Part shown: in pieces, positions 35,857 to 44,785 of the stretch | Numbering within the stretch: position 1 is the first letter of the stretch | Layout: every line of letters begins with the position of its first letter | Origin: Alteromonadaceae bacterium | Lineage (GTDB): Bacteria; Pseudomonadota; Gammaproteobacteria; Enterobacterales; Alteromonadaceae | Direction: 5' to 3' | DNA length: 64,000 nt | NCBI GenBank assembly: GCA_013373625.1 | Contig: JABXHM010000038.1 | Coordinates: 62,001-126,000 of the forward strand | Translations under genes and position numbers: made by a program | The notes under the pieces: generated by a model | Told to the model about the DNA's origin: nothing | The model's input: the letters and a program-made list of their open reading frames with translations, nothing else | The model's database searches: none

Positions 35857-36570
35857 ATGGGTTATAAAACAATACGCGGAAAAATCCTATACACGAGCCT
35901 TAAACCTGAGAGAATGAATCAGGAACGTGGCCGCGAGTACTTCTCGCTAACAGTGCAACAGGACCAGTGTCAGGTTATGCACGCCCATTGTGAAATTGAT
36001 GACGAACCTGCGGTAATTCGCGATATCGTGCTCTCACTAAGTCCTGACAGTTATCCGTTAGATTGCCATTGTCGATTAACGGTAGGTCACAAGTTTGAAG
36101 GATCTGGCTGGTTCAGGTTTACCGACGACAAAGCAGAGTGTGAAACCTTTAATCAACGCGATGGACGCATCAGTCAAACCATTGATTTAGAACGTCCGAT
36201 AAGATGGCTTGGTTCGCACCCGATCGTTGGTGATGGGATGGGGTGCAGAGCCTTTGATTTGCGGCAAGGCCCTGGCAAACAGCTGTTTAAAGATATGGCG
36301 CTAACCAGTCCAGACCACCGCGGCGCGACCGGTCCGATGTTGTTCAAGTTAAGTTATGGTCTGGAATATATGGGCGAAAAAACCATTACTGTTCCTGCTG
36401 GTACTTTTGAGTGTCATCACTTTAGCTATACCGATACGGCAGCAGAATTACCAGAAGAGCACCCCACGTATGAAGTCTGGTGCACCAAAGATCATTTCAT
36501 TACTGTCGCCGCCGAGGCAGGGGGGTATATGCAAACCCGCTATGAATTAATTGAGTATTCGGAAGAGTAG
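35857..36570 (+). CDS. Conserved-looking protein of unknown function
   Basis: The protein has 237 residues with no signal peptide or membrane segment. It is rich in beta strands, with HPIVGDGMGCRAFDL in the middle and a late segment EKTITVPAGTFECHHFSYTD. The last is like the DUF3108-type pattern in which a hydrophobic ligand is held in a barrel. The end is MQTRYELIEYSEE. GAGGGAAATAT lies just before the ATG. It lies 40 bases after the membrane protein and is probably in the same operon. No function is assigned. Confidence 0.65.
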   Translation: MGYKTIRGKILYTSLKPERMNQERGREYFSLTVQQDQCQVMHAHCEIDDEPAVIRDIVLSLSPDSYPLDCHCRLTVGHKFEGSGWFRFTDDKAECETFNQRDGRISQTIDLERPIRWLGSHPIVGDGMGCRAFDLRQGPGKQLFKDMALTSPDHRGATGPMLFKLSYGLEYMGEKTITVPAGTFECHHFSYTDTAAELPEEHPTYEVWCTKDHFITVAAEAGGYMQTRYELIEYSEE

Positions 36571-36719
36571 TATATAGCGTGGCATTTTGAGAAACTGGTT
36601 AAAATGCAGTGACAAGCACTTGAATGGCTTGTGACTGCAATTAGATTGTCAGACGACAACGCGAAGAAAATCATCGGTCAACACTGAATAGTGCGTTGCT
36701 GCACACACTATCCGACCAG

Positions 36720-37514
36720 TCAGTGATTCTCCTCATTAAGTTCCATACTCATTTGGTATTGGAAAATAGCCGGGTTATAGCGGCAATGCAACATATCAAC
36801 CAGTTTGCCGTTTTTATCATAAGAGCGACGGGCTAATACCAGTAACGGCGAATTTTCGCGTAAGTCCAACTCACGCGCGACGTCACTGGTGGCTGGTTCG
36901 GCACTGATAAGCTGATCAATACGGGACAATACAATGCCATTTTGCCGGAGTAACTCAATGCGCGTGTTATGTTTCAGTGCTTCTTCGGAAAACGTACTTA
37001 TTGGTGTAAGGGTCCAGCTAAAATAGTAGGCAAATGGCAGGTGCTCATCTTCGGTTAATCTCACTCTCACTAAGCGACATGCTGTTTGTCCGTCTTGCAA
37101 TCCCAGCTCCTCACGGATCTCGGCAGGTGGGATCGCTTCAGCAATATCGAGTAGGCGGGTGAGGGTGTGTCGCCCCATGGTTTCGATATTTTCCAACATG
37201 CCGACCAAAGGGGCTTTGACCGGTTTAGGCTTGTACTTATACGTGACAGTCGTACCGCGTCCACGACGACGTTCAACCAGCTTTTCCACCGAAAGCTCGT
37301 CCATCGCCCGCTTAACTGTAATCCTAGATAAGCCAAACGTTTCACCTAACTCCTGTTCAGTTGGTAACTGTGAGCCGTAACTAATTGTACCATCGATAAT
37401 CTGCTCTTTGAGCAAGCTGTAAAGCTGATGATAGAGCGGTGTGGGGCCTTCCCAGGTTAGCTCTTGCTGACTACCATACTGTTTCAGGGTGGCGATGATA
37501 GATGTTTTGGTCAA
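36720..37514 (-). CDS. GntR-family (HutC/UTRA) transcription regulator
   Basis: The protein has 264 residues. The N-terminal winged helix has TPLYHQLYSLLKEQIIDG, PTEQELGETFGLSRITVKRA and GRGTTV. The C-terminal UTRA ligand domain has HTLTRLLD, RVRLTEDEHLPFAYYFSWT and the end RYNPAIFQYQM. Start is a TTG at 37514 after AAGGAGAAGGAT; no ATG lies close enough to keep the DNA-binding domain. HutC-type regulators sense histidine- or sugar-like effectors. Two TTATACCT repeats upstream (37607 and 37626) may be its own operator. The NCS1 permease and a hydrolase lie behind it on the same strand. Confidence 0.9.
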   Translation of the reverse strand: MTKTSIIATLKQYGSQQELTWEGPTPLYHQLYSLLKEQIIDGTISYGSQLPTEQELGETFGLSRITVKRAMDELSVEKLVERRRGRGTTVTYKYKPKPVKAPLVGMLENIETMGRHTLTRLLDIAEAIPPAEIREELGLQDGQTACRLVRVRLTEDEHLPFAYYFSWTLTPISTFSEEALKHNTRIELLRQNGIVLSRIDQLISAEPATSDVARELDLRENSPLLVLARRSYDKNGKLVDMLHCRYNPAIFQYQMSMELNEENH

Positions 37515-37600
37515 ATCCTTCTCCTTTTAGATTAGCCGGTTTACCAGTGTGCATGCCTCTAAGACAAGTGACCATTTTTGACGCCAATAAGACTAAAAGT

Positions 37601-37633
37601 AGGTCATTATACCTTTTAAATAGGGTTATACCT
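37601..37633. promoter_or_regulatory. Tandem operator candidate upstream of gntR-type gene
   Basis: AGGTCATTATACCT (37601-37614) and AGGGTTATACCT (37622-37633) share TTATACCT at 19-base spacing, about two helix turns. On the coding strand each reads AGGTATAA, compatible with the yGT-x-TA-x-AC pattern of GntR-family operators. Self-regulation is the likely purpose. Confidence 0.5.
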
Positions 37634-37677
37634 ACATCTGATACGGGTGTCCTGAAAAAAAGCTTAAACTAGCTTGG

Positions 37678-38679
37678 TTAATCTTCTAATTTTTGACATC
37701 CCTTCGGTGGATTGGATGTTAAGTTCATCAGAAATTGCTTCGTTGCTTCTGCTGTTTCATAAGGACGTTCCACATTAATATAGTGACCTCCGTTATCAAA
37801 CGTGACTAATTTTTTGTTGCAGGCGCTGGTCATAGCGTCCATAAAGGCATTGGCTGTTTCTGTATCCAGAGCCTGGTTGTCGGTGCCCCACATGATCAGG
37901 CTGGGCGCTTTGACATGTGATAACACACGTTGTGGATGACCAGCTTCATACAATTTGTACGCCGCAACCGACAGTTTGTCCCGTCCTTTGATGTTCAAAA
38001 GATCCAGTTTTCGTTGGATTAATTCAGGTGATCGACGATCAGGGTCATTAATGTAGCTCTGGTAAAATGCCTCAACATCTTCACGCATAACAACGGGATC
38101 GATAAAGATATTTGTCTTCGCTTTAGACCGTTTATCAAGTTTAGCATCGTTTGCGGGTTTTGCTCTTTTGCCGCGCTGTATGCCTGCTGAGTTGATTAAT
38201 ACCATAGCCGTTACCCGCTCGGTTCGTGTTGCCGCATACCGGAACATCACCATACCGCCGTAAGAAATTCCCACCACCGCAAATGATTCTGCGCCAAGAT
38301 GATCCATCAGTCCATCAATCAACACATGCGAGCGAGAAACAGAATAATTGCCATTGGCAATGTCAGCGGTGAGCCCAAAGCCCGGTAAATCGAATCTCAC
38401 TACCCGAAAATGCTTTTTGAGCACTTGCGTCCATTCATCCCAGTCTGACAAGTCGCCCAATGTGCCATGCATTAATAACACTACTGGACCTTCACCTTCA
38501 TCGCGGTAATGTACATTAATGCCTTCAATATCCACAAACTGAGACGCAGGCCCGGCGTATTTGATGCGCATTTCTTCCAGAGTATGTGTGCGGGTGGTGC
38601 CTTGGCTCGCATGGGATAGTCCGGTAACACCTGACAAAAACGCGAAAACAGCCACAATATTTAGTATTCTAACGATCAT
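37678..38679 (-). CDS. Secreted alpha/beta hydrolase with intact triad
   Basis: The protein has 333 residues from ATG 38679. A signal peptide (about 1-24, ending SHAS) indicates export. The nucleophile elbow VGISYGGMV carries Ser; the acid is in WGTDNQAL and the His in NGGHYINVERP, so the triad is complete, unlike the hydrolases at 5866 and 31633. AAAGG stands some ten bases before the start. It follows the NCS1 permease gene by 56 bases on the same strand. An extracytoplasmic esterase, lactonase or amidase that prepares a substrate for uptake is plausible. Confidence 0.88.
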   Translation of the reverse strand: MIVRILNIVAVFAFLSGVTGLSHASQGTTRTHTLEEMRIKYAGPASQFVDIEGINVHYRDEGEGPVVLLMHGTLGDLSDWDEWTQVLKKHFRVVRFDLPGFGLTADIANGNYSVSRSHVLIDGLMDHLGAESFAVVGISYGGMVMFRYAATRTERVTAMVLINSAGIQRGKRAKPANDAKLDKRSKAKTNIFIDPVVMREDVEAFYQSYINDPDRRSPELIQRKLDLLNIKGRDKLSVAAYKLYEAGHPQRVLSHVKAPSLIMWGTDNQALDTETANAFMDAMTSACNKKLVTFDNGGHYINVERPYETAEATKQFLMNLTSNPPKGCQKLED

Positions 38680-38735
38680 TTTACAATTACCTTTTTGCGC
38701 TACTAATGTAAGTAATTTGCTAATTACAGTCATAT

Positions 38736-40067
38736 CTATTTGCCTGATAGGGTAACTCTCGCAATGGTAGCGAGAATAAAATAAGTCACCATAGACACCA
38801 CTAGGCCATATAGTGACGGGAATAACGCGGCTGCGCCGGGTAATTCAATTCCTGCACTGGCTGCATAAGCACTGCCGGCGCCAACCACGTAGGCGACGAT
38901 AGCGAGTGTATTCCAATCGGGAAGGTGAGTTAGTGCTTGCGGGTTAAAACGTTTTCTATTGACGATATAATAATCGACAATAACCGGCCCGATAATCGGC
39001 GGCACTAGCGCCGCCAGTAAATTAATCCAATCAAGGAAATATTGATAAACACCTAATCCTAAAACCGTACCCATGACGCCACAAATCAGCGTGGTAACGC
39101 GCTTGGGTTTGCGAAATACACTTGCTGTTTGTATCGCCGGTAAATATAAATTGGTATCGCCTGTCGTCCACAGAGCCAGGCTCATGGCAATGACGCCAAG
39201 CAAGCCTACTACCGCTCCCTGCTCCAGCATATACGTGGTAAATTCATAGGTGCCGGACGCAATACCGCCCATTGAACCAATAATTTGCAAAAACCATTGA
39301 GAGATAATGAGCACAACAAAAGGTATAGCGATTGCAACCCACGCTTTTTTTGCAAAGCGCGTATAATCAGCCATTACGATCGATCCGACTATCCAAGACC
39401 CCACAACCAGGTTAATGGCTTCACGCATACTCATTGGTGACGTTGCCGCCTGCTGCGCTGATAAGTCAAAAAAAGCAGACCAGCCGCCAACCATATCAAT
39501 ATTCAACCAGGTGGCGTACAGACCTACCGCGACTAACATGAGAACCGAAGGCATGCTGACTTTCTCAAGAGCTTCAACCCCCATGTAAGTGGTAGCTGTA
39601 AACAAAATACCCGCACCAATAGCGACCACATAGAAGGTGGTGGAGTCAAATGATTGAGCCCAGGCATAACCAAAAGCTCCCACTGTAATGCCCTGCCAGC
39701 CAATGGTTAGCAGGGCAACAAATAGTACCGGTATATACGCACCGACATTGCCGTACGTAAAGCGGTAAAGCAAACCACTGTTACAGGCCGTTTTGTATCC
39801 TATGTACCCAACAAGCGCACCAATAACAAAGTTCATGCTGTTGCCAAGGAACGATGCCACCAGCAAGTCGGGCATAAATGATAAGCCTTTACCCAAAGCG
39901 CCGCCGGTCAGTAAGCCTGTTACCAGAAAGCCCCAGCCAAAAGCAAGCGCTAACAAAGGGAGTGCATTGCGACGCTGATTATTGGTCAATGGTGCTAGTG
40001 GGTTATCAGCAGTTTTCGCTTCTTCCGCGGCATCTAACGTCCACCATTGTCTAATTTTTTTCAACAC
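38736..40067 (-). CDS. NCS1-family nucleobase/heterocycle permease (CodB-like)
   Basis: The protein has 443 residues with about 12 membrane helices. Helix 1 carries ALAFGWGFLVTGLLTGGALG, and helices 3-6 have GWQGITVGAFGYAW and the ANG-type loop of cytosine permeases. The N-terminal NPLAPLTNNQRRN is typical for the family. NCS1 carriers move cytosine, purines, hydantoins, allantoin or nicotinate-like rings with H+ or Na+. The start is GTG at 40067, five bases after a GGGGGAA site. Together with the Hyu and PuuE-like genes it is the best clue that the substrate is a small N-heterocycle. Confidence 0.9.
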   Translation of the reverse strand: MLKKIRQWWTLDAAEEAKTADNPLAPLTNNQRRNALPLLALAFGWGFLVTGLLTGGALGKGLSFMPDLLVASFLGNSMNFVIGALVGYIGYKTACNSGLLYRFTYGNVGAYIPVLFVALLTIGWQGITVGAFGYAWAQSFDSTTFYVVAIGAGILFTATTYMGVEALEKVSMPSVLMLVAVGLYATWLNIDMVGGWSAFFDLSAQQAATSPMSMREAINLVVGSWIVGSIVMADYTRFAKKAWVAIAIPFVVLIISQWFLQIIGSMGGIASGTYEFTTYMLEQGAVVGLLGVIAMSLALWTTGDTNLYLPAIQTASVFRKPKRVTTLICGVMGTVLGLGVYQYFLDWINLLAALVPPIIGPVIVDYYIVNRKRFNPQALTHLPDWNTLAIVAYVVGAGSAYAASAGIELPGAAALFPSLYGLVVSMVTYFILATIARVTLSGK

Positions 40068-40436
40068 ATGTTCCCCCTTAATCTATCTAAATGTTCAGTA
40101 ACCGATTGTTCAACATAGAAAAAGGGTAAAAAAAATGCATTAACAAATGTCAATAAAAAGCGAGTTTGCCGAAGTGCTCTGCCGCGCGGGCGTAAGGGCG
40201 AACGCGCAATAGGAATTGATAATAGTCATAGGCTGGAGACGTTAACCCGGTAAAATTAGCCCGACGCAGAGAAGCAATTGACGTTTTCAGAGACCTTAAT
40301 GGCACGAGTCGAATTTGGCCAGCACAAATAGGTGAAACAGCCATTCGCTGACGAACAACGACTCCTCAAGTTTGTCAATTTTACGAACCATATAACGCTG
40401 TCGATGCCTTACGCGTTATTTATACGAGATTCTACA
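40068..40436. other. Divergent region between NCS1 permease and aldehyde dehydrogenase
   Basis: It contains ATTGTTCAACAT (40105-40116), a one-base-shorter relative of the recurring palindrome. An open frame on the minus strand at 40150-40344 has no ribosome site and is not called. Nothing else was recognised. Confidence 0.4.
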
Positions 40437-41888
40437 ATGACATTAAATAATACAACTATTTTTAAACAAGCCTGTCTTATAAATGGTGATTGGATGACGA
40501 CGTCAGACAGGCTGGACGTCACCAACCCGGCGAGCAATGAGGTCATTGCCACTGTACCCAACATCGACGGTGACACTATTAACAAGGCCGTCGATGCGGC
40601 AGAAGCAGCATTTAAACTCTGGCGTAAAGTGCCTGCCCCTGAGCGTGGTGAAATTGTTAGGCGGTGGCACGATTTGATTGTTGCTCATACTGACGTACTG
40701 GCTGAAATTATGTGCTGCGAGCAAGGTAAACCCCTGTCTGAGGCCAAAGGTGAAATAGCGTACGCGGCCAGTTACGTAAAATGGTTTGCCGAAGAGGCCA
40801 TGCGTATAAATGGAGAAATACTGCCTGGTGCTGCAGCCGGCACACATATTCGAGTCTCTCGTGAGCCAGTGGGGGTCTGCGCTGCAATAACGCCGTGGAA
40901 CTTTCCAGCAGCCATGATCACTCGTAAGGTCGCTCCTGCTCTGGCAGCGGGTTGCGCCATCATTGTCAAACCTGCCAGCCAAACTCCGCTTACCGCTCTG
41001 GCATTGGGCGAACTCGGTATTCGCGCCGGTATTCCAAAAGGCGTGTTACAGGTCGTCACCGGTAAAGCCAGCGTCATCGGTGATGCCCTGTGTAAAAATA
41101 CTAAGGTACGCAAGTTATCGTTTACCGGTTCCACCGAGGTAGGCTCTCATCTCATGGCCCAGTGCTCCCACGATGTCAAAAAGCTCTCGTTGGAGTTAGG
41201 GGGGAACGCCCCCTTTATTGTCTTTGATGACGCTGATATTGATAGGGCTGTCGAAGGCTTGTTAAAAGCCAAATTCCGTAATGCGGGCCAAACCTGTATT
41301 TCACCCAACCGAGTCTATGTTCACAATGCTGTAATAGAGACGTTTCAAACCAAGCTGGTTGCTAAAGTGAATGCCTTAAAGGTAGGTAACGGTTTAGATG
41401 ATGGTGTAGATATTGGCCCGCTCATCGACGCCCCGGCGGTCGACAAAGTTATCGAGCACGTCGAGAATGCTTTACGTAACGGCGCGAAATTACTCGCTGG
41501 TGGTCAGCGACTGGCATTTGGAAGCAATTGGTATGCACCGACCGTTTTAACGGATGTATCAGCCACTGCACAATGTGCGTGTGAGGAGACATTCGGTCCA
41601 CTGGTGCCAATTATACCTTTCGCAAGCGAAGAGCAGGTCATCGGCTACGCCAATGACACACCGTTTGGGCTCGCAGCTTATTTCTATACCGACAACCTGC
41701 ATCGCGCACAACGTGTCGTGGATGAAATCGAATCAGGTATGGTGGGTATTAACACTGGGGTTATTTCGGCTGCAAATGCGCCATTTGGTGGGGTGAAAGC
41801 AAGTGGCCTGGGTCGTGAAGGCGCGCATGTCGGTATTGAGGAATACCTCGAAATGAAATACCAGTGTTACGCGATGAAAAACTTGTAA
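40437..41888 (+). CDS. NAD(P)-dependent aldehyde dehydrogenase, succinate-semialdehyde type
   Basis: The protein has 483 residues. Family marks are ITPWNFPAAMITRKVAPALAAG (Asn of the oxyanion hole), the cofactor loop FTGSTEVGSHL, the general base in LELGGNAP, and the catalytic Cys in FRNAGQTCISPNR. The GabD-like features include the late EATFGP-like ETFGPLVPI and the end SGLGREGAHVGIEEYLEMKY. It oxidises an aldehyde, probably a semialdehyde acid, to the acid. ATG 40437 has only a weak ribosome site; an in-frame ATG at 40404 would add 11 residues. Confidence 0.92.
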   Translation: MTLNNTTIFKQACLINGDWMTTSDRLDVTNPASNEVIATVPNIDGDTINKAVDAAEAAFKLWRKVPAPERGEIVRRWHDLIVAHTDVLAEIMCCEQGKPLSEAKGEIAYAASYVKWFAEEAMRINGEILPGAAAGTHIRVSREPVGVCAAITPWNFPAAMITRKVAPALAAGCAIIVKPASQTPLTALALGELGIRAGIPKGVLQVVTGKASVIGDALCKNTKVRKLSFTGSTEVGSHLMAQCSHDVKKLSLELGGNAPFIVFDDADIDRAVEGLLKAKFRNAGQTCISPNRVYVHNAVIETFQTKLVAKVNALKVGNGLDDGVDIGPLIDAPAVDKVIEHVENALRNGAKLLAGGQRLAFGSNWYAPTVLTDVSATAQCACEETFGPLVPIIPFASEEQVIGYANDTPFGLAAYFYTDNLHRAQRVVDEIESGMVGINTGVISAANAPFGGVKASGLGREGAHVGIEEYLEMKYQCYAMKNL

Positions 41889-41895
41889 ATTAATC

Positions 41896-41924
41896 ACACT
41901 GCAACCGCAGCTCGGTTGCAGTGT
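41896..41924. terminator. Perfect 12-bp hairpin between convergent genes
   Basis: ACACTGCAACCG pairs with CGGTTGCAGTGT around CAGCT. It sits between the aldehyde dehydrogenase (plus) and DUF1838 (minus) genes. There is no T-run, but the stem is long and GC-rich. Confidence 0.65.
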
Positions 41925-41929
41925 ATGTG

Positions 41930-42958
41930 TCAGTTCTGTAGCGGTTTGGCGACCGGCCGTTGATAACCTGGAGTTTCAGGGGGAACGTTTTCGGCATATT
42001 CTTCCAGCGTTCCGCGAACTCCAAAATCGGGACCATCTTCCGGTTCTTCCAACAGATCAGGTCGGTCGCGTTCTATTCGTTCCAGCACTACTTTAGGAAC
42101 ATCTTCTGGGCCACCGGTGATCTGATAGCTATGCATACGTCCAATCAGCACGCCATCGACACCGCTTTGTCCCATCAGCATCCACGGCCACCAGGGTGCC
42201 TGGCGGGTAAAGCCTGCGGTAAATGTGGCGGTTTCCAGTGAACGGTCATCGATTTCGTTCTTCGGTGTAAATAGACAAAAATGTTCGGACGGGTTTACCC
42301 GCCGCCCTGTCGATGCTTTTGGCCACCCTTCGGGAGTCACCGGGTTGGTATACTCGTGGGCATAATCCCAACTTAATAGATATTTATCGCCAATGGTTTG
42401 CCAAGGTAGAAGATAAGGTTGCGCCGCGGCGCTAGCGTCGCCAATGTCATTGTTTACGGTTTCGCTGTCACCCACCTTAAACACTTTTCGGGTCAGTCCA
42501 AGAGTTCCGCGGAATTTATCGTTCAAAAAAGGAAAGACCTTAACACGTTCGCCAGTCCATGGGTTATCCCAATAGTCGAGGATTTTGCCTGTTTTAAGGT
42601 CCGTAAAATAACCACACTCTTTACCCAGCACCCGGACTGAGCCGTCTGCGTTAATGACATTTCTGATATTGCCAAACCCACAGTAGCCAAATAGCGGTAT
42701 GGCCCGTTGATTGCCAATGACCGCATACTGAACGCCCTGATAGCCAGATAAAACCGCTTTACTGCCAATTGTTCCCCACAACTTAGCAAAACCATAAAGG
42801 TTCTCTTCAGGCTTTAAGATATCAAGAGGTCTTAGGCTGTGATTGTTTATATTATTTTTTGCTAGTGCCGGTCCAACTGACATAGCCGCTCCGCTTGCTA
42901 ACAAACCGGATAAGAATCCACGTCGGGAAACACTCCCGAACAGACTTTCATTAAACAT
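41930..42958 (-). CDS. Tat-exported DUF1838 family protein
   Basis: The protein has 342 residues. It carries a twin-arginine signal (VSRRGFLSGLLASG) and is therefore exported folded, possibly with a cofactor. The mature part has the DUF1838 pattern: VYGFAKLWG-like LYGFAKLWGTIGSKAVLS, LLPWQTIGDKYLLSWDYAHEY and FTRQAPWWPWMLMGQ. The reaction is unknown. ATG 42958 lies six bases after AAAGGAG; a TTG one codon upstream is also possible. It is a single gene between two operons. Confidence 0.82.
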   Translation of the reverse strand: MFNESLFGSVSRRGFLSGLLASGAAMSVGPALAKNNINNHSLRPLDILKPEENLYGFAKLWGTIGSKAVLSGYQGVQYAVIGNQRAIPLFGYCGFGNIRNVINADGSVRVLGKECGYFTDLKTGKILDYWDNPWTGERVKVFPFLNDKFRGTLGLTRKVFKVGDSETVNNDIGDASAAAQPYLLPWQTIGDKYLLSWDYAHEYTNPVTPEGWPKASTGRRVNPSEHFCLFTPKNEIDDRSLETATFTAGFTRQAPWWPWMLMGQSGVDGVLIGRMHSYQITGGPEDVPKVVLERIERDRPDLLEEPEDGPDFGVRGTLEEYAENVPPETPGYQRPVAKPLQN

Positions 42959-43155
42959 CAATTGCTCCTTTTCGTGTACGAAGTGGCAAGCGCCTCTTCT
43001 GATAACTACCCTAGCTAATCGACCACTTGCCAGTCATTGATGTTTATCAAGATACGCGGGGTTGTGATGTCAACTGTATGGTCAAATATGACCCTATAGT
43101 CGTGGTTAGCGACGACGCCAGTGCTGGTGGAGATAACAAATCACACAGAGAAACC

Positions 43156-43181
43156 AGGTCAGTTATGCTGATAACTGACCT
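43156..43181 (-). terminator. Perfect 11-bp hairpin after methyltransferase operon 2
   Basis: AGGTCAGTTAT pairs with ATAACTGACCT around GCTG. On the minus strand it is followed by GGTTTCTC. It begins 13 bases beyond the stop of the small partner gene. Confidence 0.6.
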
Positions 43182-43193
43182 GAAAGGAGGGAC

Positions 43194-43556
43194 TTACGGC
43201 TGGGCAATTTCGTCGATAGTATTGTTATACTTTTCTTTTGTTTCGCCTATTTGGGCTTCTTCAGCTTCTTTGCGCGCAAGATAAAACAGGCGCGACATAA
43301 ACCCCTGACGCCATGCTTCACGTTCTTCCAAGGCGTTATCATCAAGCTCCAGGGCTTCAATGCCGCCAGCTAAATCAATGCCATGTTGCTTAGCAACGCG
43401 TTCCTGAGCATCTATACGGTCACGCATAACGTTCAATTCACTGGCCAGAACCATCACCATTGACATTAGTTGGTCCGAAGCCTCATCGTCATAAAACTTT
43501 GGGCGCTTGCCTTTGGCATGATGGTTTAATTGCGGATTTTCGTTAGCGTCAGACAT
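43194..43556 (-). CDS. Small helical partner of methyltransferase copy 2
   Basis: The protein has 120 residues. The helical core DQLMSMVMVLASELNVMRDR matches EQLLNITMALAQELAVTRER of the product at 29276. The region after it has a Gly-rich joint and then a second helix (EEREAWRQGFMSRLFYLARK). The start overlaps the stop of the methyltransferase gene by one base (TAATG), so both are co-translated. A stable helper or adaptor of the methyltransferase is the simplest inference. Confidence 0.75.
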   Translation of the reverse strand: MSDANENPQLNHHAKGKRPKFYDDEASDQLMSMVMVLASELNVMRDRIDAQERVAKQHGIDLAGGIEALELDDNALEEREAWRQGFMSRLFYLARKEAEEAQIGETKEKYNNTIDEIAQP

Positions 43557-44785
43557 TACGCCTCCTCCTGCTTGATTAAGGGTTTTTGTGCAATCAGAAC
43601 TTCCCAGCCGCCGCCTGGCGCAAATTCGCCTGCGGTAAACTCACGATCTGCCACCGCTTCTTTGGACTGATCGCTGTAGCCTTTGGAACCTTCAGTGGTT
43701 TCCATTATTGCCATTGGCGCATTGTCAAAACGCACCGACTCCCTTGGAAAACCGGCTTCTTCGGCCAGCTTTATCTGATCGAGATCACGCATTGCGCCCC
43801 AGAAAGGTTCATTGTTGTACCAAGTTTCATTGTCCAGAATAAACTGAGTAAATGGATCCATTAAGTCAAAGGGAGGCAAGTCTGCATGGATCATGAGACC
43901 ACCAGGCGAAAGTAAACGCTCACTTTCTTTAAATATTTTGGGCATTGCTTTGCCGCTGGTTTCATGCAGCAGTATATGACTGACGACCAAATCGAAATAG
44001 CCGTCTTCAAAGGTGGTTTCTTCGGCATTCATTTGCGCAAAATTTACTTCACGACCTAATGCCACACCACGGGCATGGGCATAACGTACACAACCGCCAC
44101 CCACATCAATTCCCCAAATTTCAGCTTCCGGAAACGCATCACGGTATGGCAGGGTTGAATGACCTACTGTACAGCCCATATCCAATATGCGACGTGGTTT
44201 AAAGTCAGGGTTATTGCGCTTCAAGAAATTACACACTGAACGACCCATATCGTCATTATCAGGGCCGGTATACCCCATCGTGTAAAGATATACACCGCGG
44301 TCATAGACTACCCCAGCTGACACATCGGCGTCGGTCACTTCAGTGCAGTAGCCTCCCGGCATACAATGAATATCGATTGCGCTCACATATTTAGGTGGCA
44401 CGAAGTCCGAGGGGATAACCAGCTTAGCCTCTGTTTGCGCTGACAATTCCTTGGCCCTCTCGATCAATGCAGGTAACTGTCGTTCAACACTCATCACAGT
44501 CGATTCCCATAACAGTTCCTGGGCAATTCGATTCGACGAGGCGTACAGCTGAAAGTAACTATTTTTAACCATCGCACGGCGGATATCCTGACGCCCTTTG
44601 GGCTCATGACCATTGTCGCGTTTAAACTTAGGTACCACGCGCTTTTCATAGATAGGTTGCAAGCCAGGCAATGTTGAATGCTGGATAAACCCCCTCAGGC
44701 TTTTCGCAAATTCTTGTCGTGAAGCCTCATCATGTGTCGTTTTTGGCAACATGTCATGGTGGCCTTGTTGAAAACAGTTAAGCAT
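43556..44785 (-). CDS. Class I SAM-dependent methyltransferase with large N-terminal domain (copy 2)
   Basis: The protein has 409 residues and is paralogous to 28053-29279. The shared N-terminal signature is DIHCMPGGYCTEV plus DVSAG(V)VYDRG; the SAM domain has ILDMGCTVGHS, GIDVGGG and FDLVVSHILLHETSGK. ATG 44785 is preceded by GAGG six bases away; codons upstream lack a ribosome site. The extended N-terminus of about 200 residues in both copies is not typical for small-molecule methyltransferases. Divergent from the hydantoinase operon. Confidence 0.85.
   Translation of the reverse strand: MLNCFQQGHHDMLPKTTHDEASRQEFAKSLRGFIQHSTLPGLQPIYEKRVVPKFKRDNGHEPKGRQDIRRAMVKNSYFQLYASSNRIAQELLWESTVMSVERQLPALIERAKELSAQTEAKLVIPSDFVPPKYVSAIDIHCMPGGYCTEVTDADVSAGVVYDRGVYLYTMGYTGPDNDDMGRSVCNFLKRNNPDFKPRRILDMGCTVGHSTLPYRDAFPEAEIWGIDVGGGCVRYAHARGVALGREVNFAQMNAEETTFEDGYFDLVVSHILLHETSGKAMPKIFKESERLLSPGGLMIHADLPPFDLMDPFTQFILDNETWYNNEPFWGAMRDLDQIKLAEEAGFPRESVRFDNAPMAIMETTEGSKGYSDQSKEAVADREFTAGEFAPGGGWEVLIAQKPLIKQEEA

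Noticed and set aside
40150..40344. A 64-codon minus-strand frame before the aldehyde dehydrogenase
   Set aside because: No ribosome site and no recognisable family; it covers a likely promoter region.
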